Shown: positions 1 through 7,242, counted from the stretch's first letter. The stretch: DNA of 19,233 nucleotides from CAZCGA01 sp964498075 (GCA_964498075.1 CAZCGA010000119.1:1-19233); one strand, 5' to 3'. Notes: generated by a model from the letters alone, not told the origin. Made by a program: numbers and translations.

Positions 1-357
1 GTCCGACTCGCGCAACCATAATACGTTGCCATATTTATGCCAACGAATACTAAGGGCCGTCCGAAGCGTCGCCGTGCTTGCTGAGAACCCAACAAAACCC
101 TCGGCGCCTATCTGGAGATAGGTCGACCCCTGGTCCCAGGATTGTTGCGTGAATAGCCTGAGGAGACCCCCGAGGCCTGGGCCAAAGAGGGCAACATCCC
201 GGTTCTCTATCCCGCTGCGGAGTGGAAACCTGTGATCGAAACCCTCATCCGGCGACGCGAGCTGAACACAACTTGATAGCTCGTAATTTGGCGAGGCACT
301 TCTTAGAGCCGCACCGTCAGCACGCCGATGTGCAAGCAGAAAGACCCGCTACCCGCT
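1..357. other. Left edge, no gene supported
   Basis: I see no convincing gene here. Forward frame 1 has coding-like stretches (for example 157-273, ending in a TGA and encoding residues such as GNIPVLYPAAEWKPVIETL), but it is broken by stops at 82-84 and 154-156 and has no plausible start for the last part. It could be the decayed 3' end of a gene, or chance in high-GC DNA. I do not recognise a family. Confidence 0.3.
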
Positions 358-603
358 TCAAATGCCGCGTTTCTGTCGCACGGCGCTCAGAGGCAAGTCA
401 CCGGTCTCTTGCGACCGCTCGGCGAGAAAGGACATCAATCGCTCACTACTGCCCAACGATGCCACCTCCTTGTCGAACGTGTCAGCCGGTTCGAGGAGAA
501 AGTCCTCGCCACCGGCCGAGCGAATGAGAACGGCTTCGGATTTTGCAAGCGTCAGCACTTCGCTCAACGAACACTGCTCACTCCTAAGATCGATCGTCTT
601 CAT
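358..603 (-). CDS. Putative antitoxin of a RelE/ParE-type toxin-antitoxin pair
   Basis: An 81-residue protein starting MKTIDLRSEQCSLSEVLTLA. The layout, a short beta strand, then a helix, then a strand (AVLIRSAGGEDFLLEP) and a charged C-terminal tail, resembles small Phd/DUF-type antitoxins that neutralise RelE/ParE toxins. The N-terminal part would bind DNA and the tail (about residues 50-81, charged, with SSERLMSFLAERS) would wrap the toxin. Its ATG at 603 overlaps the toxin TGA as ATGA, so the two genes are translationally coupled, with the toxin first. The family call rests on its partner and general shape; no strict signature motif is visible. Autoregulation of the pair is typical for such systems but no operator is identifiable. 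Confidence 0.72.
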   Translation of the reverse strand: MKTIDLRSEQCSLSEVLTLAKSEAVLIRSAGGEDFLLEPADTFDKEVASLGSSERLMSFLAERSQETGDLPLSAVRQKRGI

Positions 604-893
604 ATCTCAACCTTCCGTCCGCGGATGAACAAATCATTGTGGACCTTGTGCCCCACTGCCAGCACTCTGACCAGTTGCTCCGCTGTGATCTCGTAGAACA
701 CGCGATGGTCCCCGATCCGCAACTCCCACGGCGCGAGTGGATTCGGGCGAAGTGGTTTGCGTCGCTTGCTCTCCACATCGGCGCCTACCCCAAGGAACTC
801 TTCGACAGCATCCAAGATTACTCGCTGGTCCCGGCTCTCGTAGAAGTCCAAGTCCTCGTCGGCGCTGGGGACCAACTTGACCTCGAACTTCAT
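600..893 (-). CDS. RelE/ParE-family toxin
   Basis: A 97-residue protein ending with the RelE/ParE-like block WELRIGDHRVFYEI (residues 57-70) followed by VRVLAVGHKVHNDLFIRG. Basic and aromatic residues R59, R64 and Y67 lie in the strands that in RelE enzymes line the mRNA-binding groove or in ParE contact gyrase; which activity applies here cannot be told. Length is normal for the family (about 85-105 aa). It is the first gene of a two-gene unit, in the reversed toxin-then-antitoxin order also seen in HigBA-type loci. The start at 893 gives MKFEVKLVPSAD, a typical RelE/ParE N-terminus; GGAG lies only 2 bases upstream of it, so initiation may be weak. Confidence 0.8.
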   Translation of the reverse strand: MKFEVKLVPSADEDLDFYESRDQRVILDAVEEFLGVGADVESKRRKPLRPNPLAPWELRIGDHRVFYEITAEQLVRVLAVGHKVHNDLFIRGRKVEI

Positions 894-1181
894 GCTCCCA
901 CGCTAGCATCTGTCTCCGAAGAATGGGACCTTGCGTCGCTTAGCCCTCGCGCTTCGCACGTCCACTCGACGCGTTCAACTACCGCGCGCTATACACCGAC
1001 CCGTGCAACCCTTGCAAGAATTCGCAGCCTATCTCCGCCCACTGCAAGGCTTGGCCGCGCCCATGCACGGACGGGTACACCCCGCGCAGCTACAAGCGGT
1101 CCGCCCAGCCAACGTAGTTGGAAACCAACGGACCGGCGCGGCATCAAAGTCGTCAGGAAACCGTGAAGGAGGGTGAGAACC
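894..1181. other. Intergenic region between divergent TA pair and flavoprotein
   Basis: No gene is supported. One frame (944-1117) has no stop and four spaced cysteines but no start codon. The region must carry the promoters of the leftward toxin-antitoxin unit and the rightward flavoprotein gene. No clear -35/-10 pair could be picked out by eye. Confidence 0.35.
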
Positions 1182-2537
1182 ATGGATGCGAAAGAACGGC
1201 AGCGGATCATTATCCTCGGCGGCGGGTTCGGTGGCTTGTACACGGCCATGCACCTCGACCGGACGCTGGCACGCGACCCGAATGTCGAGGTGACGCTGGT
1301 GAACCGGGAGAACTTCGTCCTGTTCACGCCGATGCTCCACGAGGTGGCCGCCAGTGATATCGACCTGACGCACATCGTGAACCCGATTCGTAAGCTGCTG
1401 CGACACGTCAACTTCTTCAATGGAAACGTCGTGTCGGTTGATCTGAAAGCCCAGCAGGTGATCGTCTCGCACGGCGACGAGGAGCACCAGCACACGCTGC
1501 AGTACGATCACCTGGTGCTGTCACTTGGGTCGATCACCAACTTCTTCAATCTGCCGGGACTCGAAGAGCGCGCCCTGACGATGAAGTCGCTGGGCGACGC
1601 GATCTTCCTGCGCAACCGCCTCATCGAGAGCTTGGAGGAGGCCGACTTCGAGTGCTGTCCGGCGGTGCGGGAACGGCTGCTCACCATCGTCGTCGCCGGC
1701 GGAGGATTTGCCGGCGTGGAGACGATCGCCGGGGTCAACGACTTCGTCCGCGACGCCGTCGAGTTCTACCCGCACTTGGACGAGTCGATGGTCCGGGTCG
1801 TCCTTGTGCATCCGGGGCAGGTGATCTTGCCGGAGCTGGGCGAGAAGCTCGGCGCCTACACGCAGAAGAAGCTGGCGGAGCGCAAGGTCGAGATCCATAC
1901 CCGCACCAAGGTCGTTGGTGTTACCCCCGATACGGTGACGCTGAGCAACGGCACGATCATCAAGACGCACACGCTGGTGTGGACCGCCGGCACCTCGCCG
2001 AACCCGCTGCTGGCGCCGCTGCCGTGCACCAAGCAGGGCGGACGTTTGGTGGTGAACGAGTTCATGGAGGTTCCCGACTGGCCGGGCGTGTGGGCGCTCG
2101 GCGACTGTGCTCTGGTGCCCGACCCGAAGACCGGCAAGCCGTATCCGCCCACGGCACAACACGCGTTGCGCGAGGGCAAGGTGCTGGCGCAGAACATCAC
2201 GGCGGCCGTCCGCGGCGGGAAGAAGAAGCCCTTCGTGTTCTCGACCCTCGGGCAACTGGCGGCCATCGGCAAGCGCACCGGCGTCGCCAACATTCTGGGA
2301 GTCAACTTCTCAGGATTCATCGCCTGGTTGCTGTGGCGCACGATCTACCTCGGCAAGCTGCCGCGTTTCGAGAAGCGAGTCCGGGTCGCCCTGGATTGGA
2401 CCCTCGATCTTCTGTTCTCGAAGGATCTGGTGCAGTTCACAACCGGGCGCGCGCCAACGGTGTCGCACACAGACCACGAGAATCACGTCGTCCAGCCTTT
2501 GAGAACTACCGCGGTTGCAGGGAGCCGATCCGCGTAG
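1182..2537 (+). CDS. NAD(P)/FAD-dependent oxidoreductase, type II NADH dehydrogenase-like
   Basis: A 451-residue flavoprotein of the NDH-2 family, which passes electrons from NADH to membrane quinone without pumping protons. Two dinucleotide-binding motifs are visible: ILGGGFGGLYTA for FAD (glycines 13-18) and VVAGGGFAGVETI for NADH (glycines 173-178). VWALGDCALVP is the usual second FAD motif and PPTAQHALREGK matches the quinone-site region. The C-terminus (FSGFIAWLLWRTIYLG, then basic and amphipathic helices) fits peripheral membrane attachment. The ATG at 1182 is preferred over the GTG at 1173 because AAGGAGGG at 1166-1173 sits 8 bases before it. Its 3' end overlaps the convergent glycosyltransferase gene by 55 bp. 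It could serve as the quinone-linked outlet for NADH from the beta-oxidation genes downstream, but that is inference. Confidence 0.9.
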   Translation: MDAKERQRIIILGGGFGGLYTAMHLDRTLARDPNVEVTLVNRENFVLFTPMLHEVAASDIDLTHIVNPIRKLLRHVNFFNGNVVSVDLKAQQVIVSHGDEEHQHTLQYDHLVLSLGSITNFFNLPGLEERALTMKSLGDAIFLRNRLIESLEEADFECCPAVRERLLTIVVAGGGFAGVETIAGVNDFVRDAVEFYPHLDESMVRVVLVHPGQVILPELGEKLGAYTQKKLAERKVEIHTRTKVVGVTPDTVTLSNGTIIKTHTLVWTAGTSPNPLLAPLPCTKQGGRLVVNEFMEVPDWPGVWALGDCALVPDPKTGKPYPPTAQHALREGKVLAQNITAAVRGGKKKPFVFSTLGQLAAIGKRTGVANILGVNFSGFIAWLLWRTIYLGKLPRFEKRVRVALDWTLDLLFSKDLVQFTTGRAPTVSHTDHENHVVQPLRTTAVAGSRSA

Positions 2538-3142
2538 CCGTCACGCACGAGAAGGTCGCGCAACCGATCCACATCAGCGGCTTCGTCGATATCGAAAGTT
2601 GCGGGCAACAAATACACGCGCAATCCCGCCGCTTCCGCCTTGCGTTGGGTGTCCGCCAGCACTCGCGCGGTGCTCATCTCGATACCGCTGAAGACGTCGT
2701 GCGGGGCGCGCATCGCGATCAGATAGTACCCCCCGTCTTCACTCGGTCCGAGCACCAGATCGGCGGTCTCGAGACGTGCCGCCGCCTCGTCGAGCCACTC
2801 GTCACGCAGATGCGGACTGTCGCAGCCGATCATCAGGAGACGCGCGAAGCCTTCGCTACATAAGCGGCGGAAGCAATTGTGCATGCGCGCGCCGAGGTCC
2901 GCGCCTTCCTGCGGCACACAGCGCGCGCCCGGGGCGACGACGGCCGCGAAGTCACAGTCCGGCGGATGGAAAGCCCAGATCAGGGGGCGTGACGCACGGG
3001 CGAAGCGCGTCTCGATGTCCCGCAGGAACGCGCAGTAGAGCGCATAGGCGCGTTCCGGTCCGATGGCGCGCGCCAGCCGCGTCTTCACTTCCCCGATTGT
3101 GGGGTAGCGGGCCATCACCACGAGCGCCGTCTTGGGCTCCAT
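2483..3142 (-). CDS. TIGR04282/DUF2064-family glycosyltransferase
   Basis: A 219-residue GT-A-like protein. Motifs seen are the N-terminal nucleotide-binding type segment ALVVMARYPTIGEVKTRLA, LLMIGCDSPHLRDEWLDEA, and LVLGPSEDGGYYLIAMR, where the aspartates are expected to bind nucleotide sugar and metal. This family is named for its link with arsenosugar biosynthesis, but many members lie outside arsenic loci, and no arsM, radical SAM arsenosugar enzyme or second TIGR04283 glycosyltransferase is seen nearby, so the substrate is open. The ATG at 3142 gives the family-typical start MEPKTALVVMARYP; the frame stays open far upstream only because it is antisense to the acyl-CoA dehydrogenase gene. 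A GTG directly before the ATG is an alternative start. Its 3' end overlaps the convergent flavoprotein gene. Confidence 0.87.
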   Translation of the reverse strand: MEPKTALVVMARYPTIGEVKTRLARAIGPERAYALYCAFLRDIETRFARASRPLIWAFHPPDCDFAAVVAPGARCVPQEGADLGARMHNCFRRLCSEGFARLLMIGCDSPHLRDEWLDEAAARLETADLVLGPSEDGGYYLIAMRAPHDVFSGIEMSTARVLADTQRKAEAAGLRVYLLPATFDIDEAADVDRLRDLLVRDGYADRLPATAVVLKGWTT

Positions 3143-3256
3143 CACACCGCCCTTACCACGAGACCTCGGGCGCGGCCACTCAACCCCATTTCCATTCACC
3201 CGCAGGTGCGATAAGCAGCCAGCAGCACGCACATTGAGCCACACGCGGAGGAGAGT
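3143..3256. promoter_or_regulatory. Divergent intergenic region
   Basis: These 114 bases separate the leftward glycosyltransferase and the rightward acyl-CoA dehydrogenase run, so promoters for both are expected here. The only clear element is GGAGGAGAG just before the acyl-CoA dehydrogenase ATG, a strong ribosome-binding site. No operator palindrome is evident. Confidence 0.35.
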
Positions 3257-4453
3257 ATGGACTTCACACCAACGCCCAAGGTTGAGGATTTCCGCAATCG
3301 TTTGATCGCCTTCATGGATGAGTACGTGTATCCCGCCGAGAAGGTGGCGGCGGAGCAAGTGCACGCATCGGGCGACGAGCACAGCGAACCGCCGATCGTC
3401 AAGGAGCTGAAGAAGAAGGCGCGGACGCAGGGTCTGTGGAACTTGTTCCTCCCCGACGAAGAGTACGGTGCGGGCCTGAAGAACTGGGAGTACGGCCTGC
3501 TCTGCGAGATCATGGGCCGTAGCTACATCGCGTCGCGCGTCTTCAACTGCGCCGCGCCGGATACCGGTAACATGGAGATCCTCGCCGAGTTCGGTACGCC
3601 AGCACAGAAGCGGCGCTGGCTCGACCCGATGCTGGCGGGCGAGATGCGCAGCTGCTTCTCGATGACCGAGCCGGAGACGGCCGGGTCCGATCCGACGCTG
3701 CTGCGGACCCGCGCCGTGCGCGACGGCGACGACTACGTCATCAACGGCCACAAATGGTTCACGTCCGGTGCCTACGGCGCCGCATTCGCCATCGCCATGG
3801 TGGTGACCGATCCCGACGCGCCGCCGCATCGGCGAGCCAGCATGATCATCGTCCCGACCGATGCGCCGGGGTTCAATCTCATCCGCGCCGTCTCGGTCAT
3901 GGGTCACACCGGCGGCGGCGGCCATTGCGAGATCCGCTACGAGGACTGTCGCGTGCCGGCGACCAACCTGCTCGGCGTCGAAGGCGGTGGCTTCGCCATC
4001 GCGCAGGCACGCCTCGGTCCGGGACGCATCCATCACTGCATGCGCTGCATCGGCGCCGCCGAGCGGGCGATCGAGCTGATGTGCAAGCGCGCCAACAGCC
4101 GCTACACGCACGGCAGCTTGCTGGCGGAGAAAAGCGTGATTCAGAATTGGGTGGCCGAGTCGCGGATGGAGATCGACTCGGCCCGCCTGATGGTGCTGCA
4201 CGCCGCCTGGAAGATGGACACGGTCGGCAAGAAGGAAGCGCGTCAGGAGATCGCCATGATCAAGGTGATCGCCGCCAACATGATGATGACCGTCCTCGAC
4301 CGCGCCATCCAGGTGTTCGGCGCCATGGGTGTCTCCGACGACACGCCGATCGCCCGCATGTGGCGCGACGGCCGCGCCATGCGCCTCGCCGACGGTCCCG
4401 ACGAGGTCCATAAGATGACGATCGCCCGGCGCGAGCTCCGCCGCTGGCAGTGA
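3257..4453 (+). CDS. Acyl-CoA dehydrogenase, ACAD10/11-like
   Basis: A 398-residue flavoenzyme for alpha,beta-dehydrogenation of acyl-CoA. Domain order is the helical N-terminal domain (about 1-120), the beta domain with the FAD-side motif CFSMTEPETAGSDP and VINGHKWFTSGA, and the C-terminal four-helix domain. Near the C-terminus MRLADGPDEVHKM replaces the usual IYEGTxxI, so aspartate D379 occupies the position of the medium-chain catalytic glutamate. This DGPDEVH form is characteristic of the ACAD10/ACAD11 branch, which in animals works on 4-phosphoacyl-CoAs made by an attached kinase domain; no kinase is present here. The start is fixed by GGAGGAGAG immediately upstream. It heads a plus-strand run with a four-helix-bundle gene and a two-subunit acyl-CoA dehydrogenase. 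The exact acyl substrate is not predictable. Confidence 0.93.
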   Translation: MDFTPTPKVEDFRNRLIAFMDEYVYPAEKVAAEQVHASGDEHSEPPIVKELKKKARTQGLWNLFLPDEEYGAGLKNWEYGLLCEIMGRSYIASRVFNCAAPDTGNMEILAEFGTPAQKRRWLDPMLAGEMRSCFSMTEPETAGSDPTLLRTRAVRDGDDYVINGHKWFTSGAYGAAFAIAMVVTDPDAPPHRRASMIIVPTDAPGFNLIRAVSVMGHTGGGGHCEIRYEDCRVPATNLLGVEGGGFAIAQARLGPGRIHHCMRCIGAAERAIELMCKRANSRYTHGSLLAEKSVIQNWVAESRMEIDSARLMVLHAAWKMDTVGKKEARQEIAMIKVIAANMMMTVLDRAIQVFGAMGVSDDTPIARMWRDGRAMRLADGPDEVHKMTIARRELRRWQ

Positions 4454-4462
4454 AAGGAGCGT

Positions 4463-4483
4463 TCAGCTGTCAGCTCTCAGCTC
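4463..4483 (+). repeat. Heptamer array, left flank of the four-helix-bundle gene
   Basis: Three consecutive 7-bp units: TCAGCTG, TCAGCTC, TCAGCTC. The array lies between AAAGGAG (4453-4459) and the ATG at 4487. Its core TCAGC is the reverse complement of the core GCTGA of the array at the other end of the gene, so the two arrays are inverted with respect to each other. Confidence 0.75.
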
Positions 4484-4486
4484 GAA

Positions 4487-4846
4487 ATGAGAGACTTTAG
4501 AGAGATCAAGGTTTGGGAGAAGGCGCATGCATTGACGCTCGCCGTGTATGAGGCGACGCGGGCCTTCCCGAAGGAAGAGATGTACGGTCTGACGAGTCAG
4601 CTCCGCCGCGCATCCGCGTCCATCCCGGCGAATATCGCGGAGGGCTGCTGTAGGAGTGGAGATGTGGAGTTCGCTCGCTTCTTGCAAATCGCCATGGGGT
4701 CCGCGAGCGAGGTGGAGTACCACCTTCTGCTTGCTCACGATCTCAAGATCCTGGGCGCTGGCGACTACCAGCGGTTGGGCGAGCAGACTGCTGAGGTCAA
4801 GCGAATGCTCGCGTCGTTCATTCAGAGGCTGAATGCTGACCGCTGA
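4487..4846 (+). CDS. Four-helix-bundle protein (S23/IVP, TIGR02436 family)
   Basis: A 119-residue protein with the family hallmarks FREIKVWEKAHALTLAVYEAT at the start, LTSQLRRASASIPANIAEG in the middle, and FLQIAMGSASEVEYHLLLAHDL in the third helix. The family was first known from intervening sequences in 23S rRNA genes and is structurally related to the Avd accessory protein of diversity-generating retroelements; its cellular function is unknown for chromosomal copies. There is no reverse transcriptase or template/variable repeat here. It sits between two acyl-CoA dehydrogenase genes with which it has no metabolic link, bracketed by inverted heptamer arrays. The Shine-Dalgarno-like AAAGGAG is 27 bases upstream, too far to serve this ATG well. 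The 3' array encodes its last residues and stop codon. Family call is firm; the mobile-cassette idea is inference. Confidence 0.92.
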   Translation: MRDFREIKVWEKAHALTLAVYEATRAFPKEEMYGLTSQLRRASASIPANIAEGCCRSGDVEFARFLQIAMGSASEVEYHLLLAHDLKILGAGDYQRLGEQTAEVKRMLASFIQRLNADR

Positions 4847-4858
4847 TCGCTGACCGCT
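4828..4858 (+). repeat. Heptamer array, right flank of the four-helix-bundle gene
   Basis: Units are GCTGAAT, GCTGACC, GCTGATC, GCTGACC and a final GCT, all in exact 7-bp register. The array covers the last codons and the TGA of the four-helix-bundle gene and ends directly at the ATG (4859) of the next acyl-CoA dehydrogenase, leaving that gene without a ribosome-binding site of its own. Confidence 0.8.
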
Positions 4859-6031
4859 ATGAGGTACGATTTCACTCCCGAACAGCTCGCCTGGCGCGAC
4901 GAGGTACGGGCGTTCATCCGCGAGCACCTGACACCGGCGTTGCTGGATGAGCTGCGCGAGTCGGGCAACGAAGGGCAAGGGCCGCTGGCACGCGCCTTCG
5001 TCCTCACGCTGCGCGACCGCGGCTGGTGGGGCTTACCGTGGCCGAAGGAGTATGGCGGGCTCGGCCGCTCGGCCATCGAACAGTGGATGTTCGTCGACGA
5101 GCTGGAAGGTGCGGGCGCACCGATGCTGCCGCTGACCGTCACCTCGGTGGCGCCGACCATCATGCGCGTCGGCAGCGAGGCGCAGAAGCAAACCTGGTTG
5201 CCGCGCATCAAGACCGCTGAAGTGGAGTTCGCGCTCGGCTACTCGGAGCCGGAAGCCGGCACCGACCTCGCGGCGTTGCGCACCCGCGCCGTGCTCGACG
5301 GCGATACCTGGGTCGTCAGCGGGCAGAAGATGTGGAACACCATGGCGCACATGGCGACGCACAACTGGCTGGCGGTGCGCACCGAGCCCGACGCCCCCAA
5401 GCACAAGGGCATCTCGATGATGATCGTGCCCATGGATGCGCCGGGCGTCAGCGTGCAGGCGATCTACGTCTGGCCGGGACTGCGCACCAACGCGCTGTTC
5501 CTCGACAACGTGCGTGTGCCGCGCGACTACCTCATCGGCGAGCGCGGCATGGGCTTCTACTACGCGGCGATGGCCCTGAACTTCGAGCGCCTGAGCATCG
5601 GCTCGGTGGCGATGACCCGCCGCTACTTCCGCGAGCTGGTGGCAGTCGTCCGCGAAATGAAGGTCGACGGCCAACCCCTGCGGGCGCAGCCGTGGGTGCG
5701 CGAGCGGCTGGCGCGGCTGGCGGTCGACATCGAAGCGGCCCGCATGCTCGGCCTGGAGACGGCGTGGGCGTTGGACCAGGGTCGGGTGCCGGCCGCCGAG
5801 TCGTCGATGGCCAAGATCTTCGTCAGCGAGCTGGCACAACGGGTCGCCGACGTCGGCTCCGAGATCCTCGGCATGGCCGGCCAGCTGCATCCCGACGAGC
5901 CGCGCGCGCCGTTGCACGGCCGCCTGCAGTGGCTGTATCGCACCGCCCCGCTGCTGGCCTTCGGCGGCGGTACCAACGAGGTGCAACGCAACATCATCGC
6001 GATGCTGGGTTACGGGTTGCCGAGGAAGTGA
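4859..6031 (+). CDS. Acyl-CoA dehydrogenase, catalytic-type subunit of a heteromeric pair (pair 1)
   Basis: A 390-residue acyl-CoA dehydrogenase. It has the FAD-side motif LGYSEPEAGTDLAALRT and VVSGQKMWNTMA, and ends with FGGGTNEVQRNIIAMLGYG. At the usual catalytic position of medium-chain enzymes (the E of YEGT) it has glycine G370, but ALNFERLSIG carries glutamate E243 at the position used by isovaleryl-CoA dehydrogenase and by the alpha subunits of mycobacterial FadE pairs. The partner follows after 3 bases. The ATG has no Shine-Dalgarno because a heptamer array abuts it; translation may rely on coupling to the preceding stop 12 bases upstream. Positions were aligned by eye. Its likely substrate is a bulky or branched acyl-CoA, by analogy with FadE26-27 and FadE28-29. 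Confidence 0.93.
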   Translation: MRYDFTPEQLAWRDEVRAFIREHLTPALLDELRESGNEGQGPLARAFVLTLRDRGWWGLPWPKEYGGLGRSAIEQWMFVDELEGAGAPMLPLTVTSVAPTIMRVGSEAQKQTWLPRIKTAEVEFALGYSEPEAGTDLAALRTRAVLDGDTWVVSGQKMWNTMAHMATHNWLAVRTEPDAPKHKGISMMIVPMDAPGVSVQAIYVWPGLRTNALFLDNVRVPRDYLIGERGMGFYYAAMALNFERLSIGSVAMTRRYFRELVAVVREMKVDGQPLRAQPWVRERLARLAVDIEAARMLGLETAWALDQGRVPAAESSMAKIFVSELAQRVADVGSEILGMAGQLHPDEPRAPLHGRLQWLYRTAPLLAFGGGTNEVQRNIIAMLGYGLPRK

Positions 6032-6034
6032 TCG

Positions 6035-7126
6035 ATGCACCTGTCGCCGACGCCCGAACAGCAGGAGCTGAAAGACGCGGTGCGCCGCTTCTGCGCCGAG
6101 CAGGTCACGCCGGAGCGGTTGGCGGCGTGGGAGAAGTTGCCGCGCGGCGTCGATGACGCGTGCTGGCAAGCCGCCGCCGCGTTGGGGTGGCTGGGGCTGG
6201 GCCTGCCGGCGTCGGCCGGCGGCAGCGGCCTCGGCCTCGTCGAGGTTGCGTGCGTGCTGGAAGAGTGCGCGCGGGGACTGATTCCACACGCCGTGATCAA
6301 TGCCATCCGCGGCAGCCTGGCGCTGGCGTTGCTGGATGCCCACAACGCGCAGCTTCCAGCCCTGGCGCGTGGCGAGGCCAGCGTGACCCTGGCGCTGCAC
6401 GAGCAGCATGCGCGCGATGCCGGCGCCTACGCCACCCGGCTGGTGGTGGAACGGGGTGAGCCGCGGCTGACGGGTGAGAAGTGGTACGTCGCCGACGGCG
6501 CGCATGCAAAGCTGCAGATCGTCGCCGCCCGCGAGGGTGAGGGGGTGTCGTTGGTGCTGGCGTCCCGCGAGCACGCGGAGGTCGTACCGCTCCGCACGTT
6601 CGATGGAGAGCAGCAAACGGTGCTGCGCTACGACCGTGCACCCGTGGTACAGCGGCTCGGTACGGCCGGGCAGGGCGCCGCGCTGCTCGCCGCCATCCAG
6701 CGCCAGCAAGCCGCGCTCGCCTTGGCCGAGATGATCGGCGGCATGGATGCGGTGTTGGCGATGACCGTCGCCTACGTGAAGCAGCGTGAGCAGTTCGGAC
6801 AGAAGATTGCGGTGTTTCAAGCGGTGCAGCATCAGATCGCCGACATGGCGACGGCGTTCACCGCAGCGCGCCATCTCGTATGGCAAGCGCTCACACGGCT
6901 GGCTGCCGGTACAGAAGAAGGGCAGGAGCTAGCGATGGCTGCGGCGTTCGTCGGTCAGGCCTTCAAGCGCCTGACACTCGCGGCGCATCACCTGCACGGT
7001 GGTGCAGGCTACGTCATCGAGCATCCGTTGCACTATCACGCCGAACGGGCACAGAGCCTGTGCATTCGCTACGCGCCCGAAGCGCCGGCGCTCAGCGAGG
7101 TTGCGGCGAGCCTACTGGATCGCTAG
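6035..7126 (+). CDS. Acyl-CoA dehydrogenase, non-catalytic-type subunit (pair 1)
   Basis: A 363-residue protein with acyl-CoA dehydrogenase architecture: N-terminal helices (LSPTPEQQELKDAVRRF), a beta domain without the strong TEPxxGSD motif, and the C-terminal FAD and dimer region QREQFGQKIAVFQAVQHQIADMA and HLHGGAGYVIEHPLH. Aligned by eye, both known catalytic positions are lost: glutamine Q225 at the isovaleryl-type site and tyrosine Y346 at the medium-chain-type site. This is the pattern of beta subunits in alpha2beta2 FadE enzymes, which supply FAD-binding contacts but no base. The ATG lies 3 bases after the stop of the catalytic-type subunit, implying coupled synthesis. A paralogous partner in the window (16578-17666) is nearly the same length. 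Independent enzymatic activity is unlikely. Confidence 0.9.
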   Translation: MHLSPTPEQQELKDAVRRFCAEQVTPERLAAWEKLPRGVDDACWQAAAALGWLGLGLPASAGGSGLGLVEVACVLEECARGLIPHAVINAIRGSLALALLDAHNAQLPALARGEASVTLALHEQHARDAGAYATRLVVERGEPRLTGEKWYVADGAHAKLQIVAAREGEGVSLVLASREHAEVVPLRTFDGEQQTVLRYDRAPVVQRLGTAGQGAALLAAIQRQQAALALAEMIGGMDAVLAMTVAYVKQREQFGQKIAVFQAVQHQIADMATAFTAARHLVWQALTRLAAGTEEGQELAMAAAFVGQAFKRLTLAAHHLHGGAGYVIEHPLHYHAERAQSLCIRYAPEAPALSEVAASLLDR

Positions 7127-7154
7127 GCGCCGCATCGATGCGCGCCTCCTCGCT

Positions 7155-7179
7155 AGCCTCCTCCGTTCGCGGAGGTGCT
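7155..7179 (+). terminator. Stable UUCG hairpin after the acyl-CoA dehydrogenase run
   Basis: CCTCCG-TTCG-CGGAGG (7160-7175) is a perfect 6-bp stem with a UUCG tetraloop, extended by AGC/GCT pairs across a small internal loop. It starts 28 bases after the last stop of the plus-strand run. No T-tract follows, so it may be a Rho-assisted 3' end or mRNA-stabilising hairpin rather than a classic intrinsic terminator. Confidence 0.45.
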
Positions 7180-7199
7180 CACTGGAGGAGGGGATAGGA

Positions 7200-7227
7200 A
7201 CCAGAAACCAGAGACCAGAAACCCAGG
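7200..7227 (+). repeat. Heptamer array between convergent genes
   Basis: Units ACCAGAA, ACCAGAG, ACCAGAA and the degenerate ACCCAGG run in 7-bp register; GGTCAGA, GACC may be a decayed continuation. It lies between the 3' end of the acyl-CoA dehydrogenase run and the 3' end of the small membrane protein gene. Its unit differs from the other arrays. Confidence 0.65.
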
Positions 7228-7242
7228 GGTCAGAGACCGTTC

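Noticed and set aside
944..1117. Open stretch with four cysteines (CNPC and two more)
   Set aside because: No start codon, no ribosome-binding site and no recognisable family.
1652..2863. A 403-codon plus-strand frame
   Set aside because: Overlaps the flavoprotein out of frame; arginine-rich shadow with no domain.
2483..4411. A 642-codon minus-strand frame across the acyl-CoA dehydrogenase gene
   Set aside because: Only its last 219 codons (from 3142) are a real glycosyltransferase; the rest is antisense of the acyl-CoA dehydrogenase and rich in H, R and A typical of high-GC shadow frames.
4463..4858. Diversity-generating retroelement, because of the Avd-related protein
   Set aside because: No reverse transcriptase, no template/variable repeat pair and no target protein are present.
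5033..6886. A 617-codon minus-strand frame
   Set aside because: Antisense of two well-supported acyl-CoA dehydrogenases; composition is dominated by R, H, Q, G and A with no domain.
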